DNA of 64,000 nucleotides from Impatiens glandulifera. Its lineage: Eukaryota; Streptophyta; Magnoliopsida; Ericales; Balsaminaceae. The notes beneath the pieces were generated by a model that was given only the letters and a program-made list of their open reading frames with translations, was not told the DNA's origin and made no database searches. Positions 1-10,899 of this stretch are shown here, piece after piece. The stretch's first letter is position 1; every line of letters starts with the position of its first letter. The position numbers and the translations under genes are program-made. The stretch covers positions 124,620,641 to 124,684,640 of the forward strand of contig NC_061862.1 in NCBI RefSeq assembly GCF_907164915.1, written 5' to 3'.

Positions 1-106
1 TTAATATTATGTTATATGTCTGCGCATTATGTTTATTTTAGATACTTTATAGTTTCTGTTTAAAAGGTTAACAAACATACAAAATTTAAGGGGATGTTTG
101 AAAACC

Positions 107-115
107 CTTTGTTTT
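107..115. repeat. Left 9-bp target-site duplication of MULE-1
   Basis: CTTTGTTTT lies directly before the first base of the inverted repeat and recurs directly after the right end. The match is exact over 9 bp and stops on both sides. Confidence 0.93.
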
Positions 116-1238
116 CAGTTCAGATCTTCTGCTACCGATTGCCGTGTTCCCCTGTGGCGGACCAATCAGATTGCAGCATTATTATTTTAATAATAAATCA
201 ATCTGGGCAGGAGACGGAGGGAGGGAATATCCGGAATCCGGGTTTAGGCCCGGGTTCACACAAGACGCCGTTAACGGAAGCGCCTGTTAACGCCAGGAAA
301 TAATATAATATTCAGATGATAAACAGATAAGATATCTTCGCTCCGGGACCGTGTCAGAGGGAAGGGTGAGATACGATGGGAGCGAAGATCTACACGCCCG
401 TTGCCATGACCCTCATGTAAACCCCCCATACCCACCCATGAGAAGACCGCCTGCCGTTCATGAAAATACACTTACACGTCTATGTAAAGACCGAATTGAC
501 AGGGATATTATATTACGTTTATTAAATATTAATTTAATTTATTAAAAAACACATGCAACGATATAATATTCGCTTCAATTAATAAAAAAAATTTTTGTCA
601 AGGAATTTTTATTTAATTTTTGTATTTAATTTTTTTTTCCTCGAGACTCTCTGGAGCGAAGATATATTTGCTTCAATTAATTTTAATTAAAACCTCATGT
701 AAACCCCCCAACCCACCCATGAGAAGACCGCCTGCCTGCCATGGAAAGACACTAACCCGTTTATGTGAAGACCAAAATGACATGGATTTTATATTTCCAT
801 TTATTAAATATTAATTCAATTAATTGAAGATGACATGCAGCAACCGAACAAATCTTCGCCTCAATTACTTTTCTATTTTTTTCCTTTTTTTTTTATTTAA
901 GTTTTTTTGGCTTGAGACCCTCATGAGCGAAGATATATTTGCTTGAATTAATTATAATAAAAACCTCATGTAAAACCCCCATACCCACCCATGAGAAGAC
1001 CGCTTGCCTACCATGTAAAGACATTTACTCGTCTATGTAAAGACCAAAATGACATGGATTTTATATTTCCGTTTATTAAATATTAATTCAATTAATTGAA
1101 GATGACATGCAGCAACCGAACAAATCTTCGCCTCAATTACCGGCTAGTTTTTATTTTTTTTTTATTTTTTTCCGTTTATTAATAAATGTTAATTTAATTA
1201 ATTTAAAATGACATGCAGCGATATAATATTCGCTTCAA
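116..1238 (+). repeat. Left terminal inverted repeat of MULE-1 (about 1.12 kb)
   Basis: The sequence reads inverted at 21110-22232, with only scattered substitutions in the outer 400 bp. It contains two about 271-bp sub-repeats (roughly 690-960 and 961-1231). Each sub-repeat has a block resembling ATGTAAACCCCCCATACC..CCATGAGAAGACCGC and a GCGAA..TTCGC palindrome. The short frames here (94-303, 351-545, 620-814) have no recognisable product and are treated as chance. Confidence 0.9.
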
Positions 1239-1423
1239 TTAATTCATTATATATTTTTTTTATTTAAATTTTTTTGCAGGAAGAGAATATTTGTTCGCCT
1301 AGACCATGTTCCATGTAAAATGGATTGAATAGTCGCTTCTCGAGAGAACACTTATTCGCCCCTAGTCCCTGTGTCATGTTACATCGAATGAATAGTCGCT
1401 TTTCGAAAGAAGACATGTTCGCC
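331..1423. repeat. Palindromic GCGAA..TTCGC motif cluster, left end
   Basis: Copies, full or half, are at about 331-342, 381-390, 559-576, 654-674, 845-862, 925-945, 1117-1134, 1218-1236, 1283-1300, 1345-1360 and 1404-1423. The consensus across the element is GCGAAKATNTNTTCGC. The last three copies sit 150-290 bp upstream of the BRCT start codon, in its likely promoter. Confidence 0.8.
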
Positions 1424-1574
1424 CCGGTTACATGAATATATATACCCCCTAATATGATTATTTTATAATCATTTCCGCCCGATTCATCTCTCTCTCTTCC
1501 TGCCTCCTTTTCACGGCGATTCGTAACCGGCTCCCCGTCGACCGAACCTGAATCCACATCTTCACGACTCCACA

Positions 1575-2747
1575 ATGGTACGTATTCCTGAATAGTAACT
1601 TTTCATATTTAGGATTATGGAACTACTACACTAGATTCTGTTATGTGATGTTGTTGTCTCTTTAATCTTTAGGAAACCCTACTCTCAAAATGTCACCTTC
1701 ACTGTAAATCAATGTTATTTAGGAAAAATTACCTAGTGTTAGGTTTTGGGATATTATTTCCATGAAACCCTAGTACATACTAACAAAGACCGTATTTTTT
1801 TCATGCACGTGCAGGCAACCGCCTCAGCATCCGTCCAAAACTTTGGCAAAGACTGGATTTTATGCCCAAATCAATTAACAAGTGAAGAGATAGGACTCTT
1901 CGTGACATTTCTCCCTTTTTTTTCCATATTGTTTATGTTTTCATCCTGTTTAACTGAAATATTTATGATTGTTCTTAAACAGCACTTGATGCAACAATAT
2001 GCTAACACATGTGGTGCCACGGTGACAATGAGGTGGCGAGACGATGTGACCCACGTCATAGCATCCACCGATTCTAATGGTGGATGCGGTCGCACTATCA
2101 AAGTATTGAAGGGCATATTGAACGGGAGTTGGGTCATTACCATTGATTGTGAGACTCTGTTATTCTTAACCCTTTACTGTTAACTCAATATTCATTTTCA
2201 CATATATGAAACTAAAAACACCTATTGCTTTTATACAGGGATAAAATCATCAATCAGATTTAACTGTTACGTGGACGAGGAACCATACGAGGTGCAGCGA
2301 GATAATCATGGGACTGTGGGCGGTCCAAGAGCTGGCAGAATGCGGTATTTGAACAATGTAAGTTTTGTCTTATTCCTACTCCTCCATATGATATTCAATT
2401 GACCATGATTACTAATAATGTTTTGTATTTTCTTTCAGCTGCCGAAACTCTTCGACAGTTACACCTTCATATTTGCAGGGGAATTCATCCCGGCTTACAA
2501 ACTGGATCTTATGGGGTTTGTAATTGCTGGAGGAGGTACAACTAAAGAAATGGAGAATCCATTTGTCGAGCCCGAGGACGACAAAACTATAGTTGTATAC
2601 GACAAGTCTCGGCACGATGTTAATGAACTTGTTTGAGTATTTGAGGCAGAGAATCCTCTGAAGACATATTTGGATGTGTTTGGTGTTCCTCACACAAGCT
2701 TGCTAAAATCCATTGCTGCTTGTGATTTGCAGCCTTTGTTTTTGTAA
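1575..2747 (+). pseudogene. Captured tandem-BRCT gene fragment, plant BRCA1/BARD1 type
   Basis: Five exons join in phase: 1575-1577 (ATG only), 1815-1901, 1983-2148, 2239-2357 and from 2439. All introns have GT..AG ends. The product (about 190 residues) has BRCT1 with THVIAST and a split Trp codon in TID-W, then the linker DEEPYEVQRDNHG, then BRCT2 starting LPKLFDSYTF. These blocks match the C-terminal BRCT pair of plant BRCA1/BARD1 proteins, which bind phosphoproteins in DNA repair and transcription. RING and PHD parts are absent. A TGA at 2634-2636 cuts BRCT2. The same frame continues to TAA at 2745-2747 with a recognisable BRCT end (LLKSIAACDLQPL), so the stop is probably a late mutation. 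It could instead encode a shortened BRCT decoy. Preserved introns mean capture was at the DNA level. Confidence 0.85.
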
Positions 2748-3309
2748 TAGACATGTGTTGGTTTAATTTGTTACTTAATATTTGAATATTTTGCATTCTT
2801 GAAAATTCAATATCATATTTGATTTTAGATTTATCTTTTTTGTTATTCGAATTGTTTTTTTTAAAACATCAGCCTTATATTTAACTAAATCTTGAAACAT
2901 TAAGAAATAATGTATAACTTGAAGTATAAATTTGATAAATAATTAATATTTTTTAAAACTACTGTCAAAATAATATTTCTAAAACAATTGTCAAAATAAT
3001 AATGTGAAGAAATCTTCGCTTACTGATTGATTGATTGATTAATTTTATTTCATAATAATTTTTGTCATTTAATTATGAAAATGAAATAATTTTTTTAACA
3101 AGTCACTTCACCGCCACCTAACACCTGCCACCTTTTCATTAAATGTTGCATGCAGCAAGCCATGCTGCTAAGCTAGACAAAGTTTGTACTCTTCTCTCTC
3201 TCACCTGTACGACCATTTCTTCGCCGGAGTTATACTACATTGTCTACCATCGACCTCTCCTTCGCCGGAGACTTCATTATAATATCAATCCATCTTCCTA
3301 AATTATAAA
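2748..3309 (+). promoter_or_regulatory. Gap between BRCT gene and transposase, with transposase 5' leader
   Basis: No coding sequence seen. AT-rich DNA is followed from about 3180 by pyrimidine-rich leader (CTCTTCTCTCTCTCACC) leading to the ATG at 3310. One palindrome copy (GAAGAAATCTTCGC) lies at 3005-3021, about 300 bp before the start codon. Confidence 0.5.
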
Positions 3310-6063
3310 ATGGTATGTTTTTGAATGTCATCTATACCTTCTTTACTTTTCGTCCCAACCTTTTCTATGTTTTTTGAATACTCAACATGAAATGTTCTGT
3401 TCTGTTTGATTATCAGGAAGGAACACATATCAGCGAGAATGATATGGACGAGAATGATATTAATGATTTAAGGTAACATTGTTTAACTTCTCCAATTTTT
3501 TTAGTGCACATGTAAGCGAAGATCTCTTCACTAATATATTTTTAGATAATATCTTATAAAGCGAAACTATATTCGCCTAATATTACAATCTTCATAATGT
3601 TGAAGTGAAGCTTTCTTCGCTTATATTGTTTTCATTTTCCACTAATCTACAAGTTCTGGTTAGTTGAACCTTTATTTTCCACGTGTTCAAATTGAACAGC
3701 GAATCTGCTACTTGTCGTCGTCAATTGAATTTCGATGGAAACGGCCAACCTTTGGAGGACATCGAAGCCAACTTAATTCCACTTTTAGGTAGAGAATTTG
3801 AGAGTGAAGAAGAAGGCTACGTATTCTACTTAGCATACGCTAAACTAATAGGATTTGGTATAAGGCGCAGTTCAAAACATGTAGACAAGGAGGGTAAAAT
3901 ACTGGATAGAGTTTTTTGTTGTAGTGCACAAGGTGAACGGGGAAAGGACAAACGTGATGTCTATGTGAAACGTAGACGTTCTGTGACTCGGTTCTGTTGT
4001 GAAGCGAAATTGAGGATAAAGAGGGCAAACAATGGAAAGTTCCAAGTTGTAAATTTTATTAGTGATCATAGTCATCCTCTTGCAAGTCCAAAGAAAACTC
4101 ACCTGTATAGATGCCATAGGAATATTTCTGCAGTTGCAGGCTTACATATCGAGATGGCCACTAACGTGGGAATTCCTCCTAAGTCATCACATGCTCTAAT
4201 GTCTAAACAAATCGGTGGAAGGGAGAATCTAGGTTTTCTTCCTGAGGATTACAAAAATTACTTGCGCACGAAAAGAACAAGAGAGTGTAATTTTGGGGAA
4301 ACAGGGGGTGTATTAGAGTATTTGCAGAAAAAACAATCCAGTGATCCTGGTTTTTATAATGCTTTTCAACTTGATGCGGACGATTTGATAACGAATATTT
4401 TTTGGTGTGATTCCAACATGCGGTCCGATTATTCATACTTCGGAGACGTGGTTAGTTTTGACACCACATACAAGAAGAATAATGAAGGTCATCCAGTTGC
4501 CCTTTTTGTAGGTGTCAATCATCACAAACAATCAATTATTTTTGGAGCAGCTCTATTATACGATGAAACTGCGATGACTTTTGATTGGTTGTTTGAGACT
4601 TTCACCAAAGCTATGCATGGGAAAAAACCAAAAACCATTCTTACAGATCAAGACGCGGCCATGGCTAAGGCCTTGGCGTCTACATGGCCCGAAACAAATC
4701 ATCGTCTCTGTATTTGGCACATATTTCAAAATGCAGCCATACATCTTAGCTCGGTGTTCCATAATTTCAGAGATTTTTCTAAGGATTTTTCTTCGTGTAT
4801 ATATGATTTTGAAGAAGAGATAGAGTTTGTTGAAGCTTGGAATCAAATGTTGACAAACTACGGGCTTGAAAACAACGATTGGTTGAAACGCATGTTTAGC
4901 ATCAGGCGAAAGTGGGCATTAGTCTATGGACGACAAATGTTTTGTGCTGATATGACGACAACACAGAGAAGTGAGAGTATGAACAGTATGTTGAAAAGGT
5001 ACTGCTTCTACAAACACAAGTATTTAGAATTTTTCAAACACTTTGAAAGACTACTCGATGAAAGAAGATATGATGTGTTGAAGGCTGATTTCAAATCAAT
5101 TACCAGCCAACCAAGTCTTAACTATCCAGTTTTGATCTTAAAGGATGCCTGCAAAGTTTACACCCCAGAGGTCTTTAAGTGCTTTGAACAACAATGGTTT
5201 ATGTCGCATGATTGTGGTGTAGAAATGTTAGAGGATGTCGACACACACAGAAAATACAAGGTAACACCCCACACTAGGAGATGCTCTCATACAGTTACAG
5301 TTCATAAGAATGACGATAAGAATATCGAGTGTAGCTGCTGTAAATTTGAATTTGGAGGGATTTTGTGTGCTCACATCCTAAAGATTTTCACAACGATTGA
5401 CGTGTTGAAGATTCCTCCGGCGTTGATATTGAAGAGGTGGACAAGAACAGCCAAAGATGGAATATTTGGAACTGATCCAATCGTGGACAGTACTAATGTT
5501 GATCCGAGTGAGCTTCATAACATAAGATACAGAGATTTGTGTGGGTTGTCCATGCATTTATTTACCAAGGCAGCCGAAAGAGATGACACTTACAATCATG
5601 TCAAAGAAATCATGCTGAGCCAGTGCACGTTTGTGGATAAAAAATTGCAGGAGAGTATGAATATGCAAACTCCACCAACCGGTGTATCACGTTCTGCCGA
5701 GGGTGCCCCTGTTCAAGCAAAAGGAATGAAAACTAAGAAGCCCACAAAGTCTGGTAAGAGAAGGAAAGGTGGACTGGAGAAGAACTCAAGAAAACGAAAA
5801 TCAACAAGAATAACTAGTGAATCACATATTCCGGTATGAAATTGCTGACTTACCTTCTTTACTAATAATTGTGTTATTAATATTCATATAATAACATACT
5901 TTTAAATAAATTTGATATCTCTTTCCAGCCATCAAGTGCAATGCCAACGACAACTCCTCAGTTCTCAACTCCTCAACAATGGGACGAAAGTTTCAGCATG
6001 GACGCCAATACTCCGTTCACTGTTCTTTTGTCATCTCAACTATCGAACTCCAGTTTCATGTGA
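3310..6063 (+). CDS. MULE transposase, FAR1/FHY3-like
   Basis: Four exons: 3310-3312 (ATG), 3417-3472, 3700-5833 and 5929-6063. GT..AG junctions keep one frame and give about 775 residues. Domains in order: FAR1-type zinc DNA-binding domain (about 52-146, ending DHSHP); MULE catalytic core with candidate DDE residues in SFDTTY (about 271), TDQD (about 335) and TQRSESMN (about 440); SWIM zinc finger CSCC..CAHIL (about 563-582); basic Lys/Arg-rich tail (KKPTKSGKRRKGG), a likely nuclear localisation signal. It should cut and join the element's ends in the nucleus. No stop or frameshift is visible. FAR1/FHY3 are domesticated relatives; the position inside intact inverted repeats favours a true transposase. 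Intron 2 (3473-3699) contains three palindrome copies. Confidence 0.94.
3512..3622. repeat. Palindromic motif cluster in transposase intron
   Basis: GCGAA..TTCGC copies are at 3512-3532, 3559-3577 and 3604-3622, spaced about 46 bp, all inside the intron before the main transposase exon. Confidence 0.8.
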
Positions 6064-6898
6064 AATCTGATATGTATATAGTATTGTATGTATGTTGTAT
6101 TTGAAACCAAGAATAATGTCGAATGTATGCATGCGAAGTTTTATGAAATACCAAATGAATGACCACACTAATTCATTTCTAAAAAATTAAAAACACCCAA
6201 ATCAATCGAATATTTATTCGCCCCCAGTCAACTAATATTAAGTATCCTCTTAGTTACAAATGGAGAAAATGAAACATAAAACTGAGGCGAATATGTGTTC
6301 GCTTGAACCTCACCACGTGTCTCGGGCGAATATTTATTCTCATTATATTTGTTTGTATAAATTGATATTTATGTTGAAACTGGTATTTACATGTCGGGGT
6401 AAGTGCAGTGACATGACAAGTCATCCCGCTTCTCATGGATGAGATGGTGGCTTTACATGAACAATAATTTGAGGCGAATATGTATTCGCTTCAGCTTAAA
6501 TGAGGCGAATATTTATTCTCTTCATATTTTTTTCATGAAATTCAAGGCTTCACATATATATTTTATGAAGAAAAGGTATTTGAAGCGAATATTTATGCGG
6601 CTCATGTTTCTTTCACTTAATTTATTCATTTAACACATAATTGAACAAGTGTTTGAAAATCAAATTTCATAAAAAACAATCTGAATGTACACATCTTCAC
6701 ATCTTTAATAGTGTGAATATGTGAAGTAAAAATTTTTGAGAATTGAAATTACACAACATATTCTTTATTGTAACAATAAATCATTACAATTATATGAATA
6801 GTTTAATTACACCATCTGTCTATGAGTACATTATTGTACTCATGTGAACTAAAATTCTTTGTAAAATTTAATTACACAATATGTAAACAGTTCCTAAT
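6064..6898. other. Non-coding interval between convergent transposase and Ulp1-A
   Basis: No gene seen. It holds six palindrome copies (6206-6223, 6286-6305, 6324-6341, 6471-6491, 6502-6520, 6581-6600) and one copy of the second module (GACATGACAAG..CTTCTCATGG..TTTACATGA) at about 6409-6463. It must contain the 3' ends and polyadenylation sites of both flanking genes. Confidence 0.7.
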
Positions 6899-9800
6899 TC
6901 ATTGACTTATCCATTTACGGCAGGAATTGTAGACCTTGCTCCTGGCCTTGTTGAGCTCCGATCCAATGACACGCCAACAATATTCCATCCTCAATGTCTT
7001 TATTTGGTTCCTTACATTTCTTTTAACGCCAAAGCCAGTTTTCCACCCCTTCACCTCACCTTCATACGTCTCCATGTGTCTCATGCAAAAAATGTCGCAG
7101 TCATTGTAATTCTTTGAATCTTGCCATGGCAATTTCAAACAAATCTTTTCCAAACCGCCATACTTTTTAGCAAGAACGGGGTCTACGTCGTTCATATATT
7201 GTTGAATGTAGTCATCCTGATACATCATTACAAACAACATTATGTAATGTATTTTATTGCTACTAGAATTCCAAAATTGAACTATTTTAAATTTTAATTG
7301 TAGTGTCATACCAAGATTTGTGCATTCTTATATCTTCTTTCGAAGGGCGATTGCATAGGTGCCTGCCGGTTATCAATTACTTGAAATTGCCTTTGTATGA
7401 AGTTATAGCAAACCAGGTAGAAATGTCTGTCATCAATGATTGGGAAAAACAACTGTGGATAGAATTAAAAAAGATTAGATTTGAACTGAGTGGTAAATGA
7501 TATTATAAGGTATCACACCCAGAGATGTACTTACGAGGTCCACTTCCAAGAGGTCCATTTTCGAAATTTGGAAAGCCCGAGCTTCTAGACAGAACCTGTC
7601 ATTGAATTTGTCTCGGGTAGTTATCCCACCTTCACGAAAAATCTGTTTACAGCAGTCTTTAGTCTCACAAGAATAACATAATTGATAAATAACAGTGCTA
7701 GTACAACTTACTGTGAGCACGGTTGTGTAGAAAATCTTCTTGTAACGACGTTTTACATTTTTCCTAGAAACGTCGTGCAAAATGTATGACCAAACGTCAA
7801 TAATCATACTGTCTACCCATGTTTGATCAGCCATTGTAAGCATGTCCCCGCGCGTCACGTGTAGACATAGGTTTTCCGCAATAAATAACATTTCACTGCA
7901 TGAAAACAGCAAAACATGTTTCAAAATGGTGTACAATTCCTATTTTTTATGAATAATTAAGCATTTGCAGGAAACATTACCTTGGATCAAGTCCTCCAGC
8001 AAATACGAAACCCACAAAAATCTTCTGAAAGTTTGTTAGTTTCTTTTCATCCCTAAACATTTTATTGAAATGTGGGGTTTTCAAAGCTGGAGGCAACTCC
8101 AATGCTTTAAGCCATTCTTTCGTTTGCATGTTTGGACGAGAAGAGCCAGTTTGAAGTGGCAGTAGTAGACTGGAGATGCCTTCTTCAAGTTCATTCTTTA
8201 CTATCTCCAAAGAAGAGGCCGTTTGAAGTGGCGGTGGTAGACTGGAGATGCATTCTTCAGGTTCCTTTTTAACTATCGCCAAAGAAGGGGAGTTTTTGTT
8301 GGTTTCGGTTTTGATGACATCGGTTAACCAATCAGTTTTCAAATTTCGTGGTGCTTTTCTTTGGACATTTAAGGCCTTTGAAGGTCCTGCTTCCTCTTTT
8401 TTTTGGATAATTTGGGTAGGAGGCAAGGCTGGGGTTGTTGGAGTGCTGGTGCTCGTGTTGGTTTCTGTTTTGGGAGTAATTGGGTGGGCTTTGGGTTTGG
8501 CTTGTGCCATTGGAGGGGGTGTGGTTTTGAGTGGAGGAAGGGGGTTGGCTTTGTCTTGTGCCATTGGAGGGGGTGTGGTTTTCAGAGGAGGAAGGGGGTT
8601 GGCTTTGGCTTGTGCCATTGGAGGGAGTGTGGTTTTGATTGGAGGAAGGGGGTTGGCTTTGTCTTGTGCCATTGGAGGGGGTGTGGTTTTGAGAGGAGGA
8701 AGGGGGTTGGCTTTGGCTTGTGCCATTGGAGGGGGTGTGGTTTTGAGTGGAGGAAGGGGGTTGGCTTTGTCTTGTGCCATTGGAGGGGGTGTAGTTTTGA
8801 GAGGAGGAAGGGGGTTGGCTTTGGCTTGTGCCATTGGAGGGGGTGTGGTTTTGATTGGAGGAAGGGGGTTGGCTTTGGCTTGTGCCATTGGAGGGGGTGG
8901 GGCTGGGGTTTTGGTATCTGTTTTGAGTGGAATGGGGTTCTTGTGGGATTGGGGTGTTGGTGTGAGGGTGGTTTGTGTGTGGTCTAGGGTGTTTAGAGGA
9001 TGGGTGTTGGATTTGGCTTGGTTGTCTGCGTTGATATTTTATTGGATGTTGGGAGAAAGGGTGCTCTTGTTGGATGGGGCCGTTGGTGGGTGGTTGGCTT
9101 TTGTCTTTGTTTCGGTGGTGGGGGTGAATGTGTTATTGTTCGATGGGGCAGTTGGATTGGTGTTGACAGGGTTGTTGGTAGGAAGGGTGTTGCCTTTCGC
9201 TTGGGTGGTGGCTTCTGTGTTGGGGTTAATGCCACTTCCTCTGGGCTGCTACTTTTTTTTTGGTCCAGACTCCGCTGTAAGCCTTCCCTCAGGATTGCAT
9301 TGGAGTTTAGCACCGTGGCCAATGGCTCAAATGCAGACTGTACAAGTTCCATGGCGTTTATCTGGTGCATCTCATTCAGATATTTAGCCCCTTGTGCCAA
9401 TTCTTCGGCAGCGGCCGCAACCTTCCTCAAACATGACGCCAGGTTTTGTGTAATTGGAGCATGCTCAGTTGGATGGTCATCTCCAGTTTGTGGTGGTGTT
9501 GGCTGCACATTTTGTTGCATCGGTGGTTGCTCATTCGGAATGGCTATGCGAGCAACCACCCTACCATGTCCAAACCCCCCCTGTGCAGCCTCATACTCAA
9601 CCCTTTCGTACATCTTCTTCTCGTCCCAGCATCCTAGAATAGGAAAACTCCTTGAGATCTGACTGTTTACCTTGAACTCAACCACACGGTCCAAGTAGCA
9701 CAACTGATACATTAGCATGAACAAATATATGTTACGTTCAAAGTCATCAAAAAATAATGAATGGACAACCTCCAGCCAATAGATTTCTACACTCACCAAA

Positions 9801-10899
9801 AGAAAGGTTAATGGTCCATGGAAATAGGATGTCTTCTTTGCTTTCCACTTATAAACACTGTCGACTAGCCCGTCTAACGTGAACTTGCACCAGTTGTAGT
9901 CTTTGATTTTAGATACATCCTGGAGGGATTTCAGTACTTTGAATCTGAAAATAAAAAAGTAGTGACTCAAGCCATGTAAAATGATATTGAAGTTCTAAAT
10001 GAGATCACAGAATTAATGCTAGGTTCTTTGGGTTTACCTACACTGTGGATTTTGGGATGTCCACAAAAAACTGGATACAACAAACACCACGAAGTCCATC
10101 TTGAAGTTACTGTCTCCTTCTGTGTTCTATAGAATTTTGTCAGGCATTTGGTAGGTTGAAGGACCTCCACTGTTCTCGAATCCCCATCTCCTTCTCCACG
10201 CCGTGAGATGGTCCTTGTACACCTTGTCGTCCGTGTGATTTCCTAAACACTCTGCCACAACTAATTCACCTCTGGGTATGTTCAATACACATTGAACATC
10301 CTCTTCATCAATCTGCATCTCCTCTCCACTGTGTAGGACGATGCTCCTCCTTCTGGGATTGAATAGACTCACAATGCACCGTGAGAATTGAAGTGGGCAT
10401 TTTGATATGCCAAGTGACAGAAGGGAACCAAATCCTATGTCCCTCACAGCCTGCTTCTGTTCTTCAGATAACCTGTTAATCAGGTGATGAAGGCCCGATG
10501 GAGAGGTTCTGCTCTTGAAATCGACATCAGGGTCACGAGTCCTTCTTCTTTTCTTCTGAACCTGGTTCTCACTAAGTGCTTCATTCGCCGCGTTGGCCAG
10601 AATATCCAGTGGTGTCGTGGGCGTGCCTGATGCATCGGGTTTTCGTTTCCTTTGTTGAACACTACATTATCATTAGCAAATTGGATTACTTACCTAATCC
10701 AAATATAGTCAAATTTTAACAATTGTAACATTCGCGTAATTACCTTAGTGTGTTCACTTCAGTCGTGGATTCAGTATATGGAACTATTTGCATATCGGAA
10801 TCCTGATTCTGAGATGTTAAAGTCACATTTAGATTCGAACGACCTAAACTAAGAAAACGAAATAGACACAAGCATGCAACCGTAAACACTTCTTACCAT
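6899..10899 (-). pseudogene. Ulp1-A: large Ulp1-like (C48) cysteine protease gene
   Basis: Exons in phase: 10899-10897 (ATG), 10808-10744, 10661-10038, 9944-9797, 9703-7981, 7895-7712, 7642-7535, 7452-7312 and 7216-6899. The N-terminal part has the GFGSLL..L..FSR..IDEEDV..NIPRG block found in Ulp1-carrying transposons. The middle is a Pro-rich linker with 54-bp repeats. The C-terminal part is the protease domain with His (DRHFYLV), Asp (VIDNR), Gln (WQDS) and Cys (YNDCDIF), the C48 catalytic set. Known relatives cleave SUMO or SUMO precursors; substrate here is unknown. Exon 9703-7981 is not in a single frame. One frame stops at 8995-8993, and the downstream frame is closed above about 9040, so a small frameshift lies between them in the Pro-rich part. 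Paralogue of the gene at 16833-20698. Confidence 0.85.
8511..8888 (-). repeat. 54-bp coding minisatellite in Ulp1-A linker
   Basis: Seven full tandem units encode 18-residue repeats of the form MAQAKANPLPPLKTTPPP. MAQA and MAQD variants partly alternate, which suggests a 108-bp higher-order unit. An eighth, partial MAQ unit follows below 8511. The long open frame on the + strand (8248-9387) is the antisense shadow. Confidence 0.92.

Noticed and set aside
94..814. Small ORFs in the end repeats, mirrored at 21535-22077
   Set aside because: They are duplicated only because the repeats are. No recognisable product, and they are Pro/Arg-rich through the CCCACCC block.
3310..6063. Reading the FAR1-like gene as a domesticated host FHY3/FAR1 light-signalling regulator
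   Set aside because: It lies inside intact end repeats with a target duplication and keeps candidate catalytic Asp/Asp/Glu, so a transposase is the simpler reading.
8248..9662. Long + strand frames (379 and 220 codons) over the Ulp1-A linker
   Set aside because: Antisense shadows of the repetitive Pro-rich coding region, giving low-complexity Gly/Val/Leu repeats. The minus strand has splice-consistent homology to Ulp1-B.
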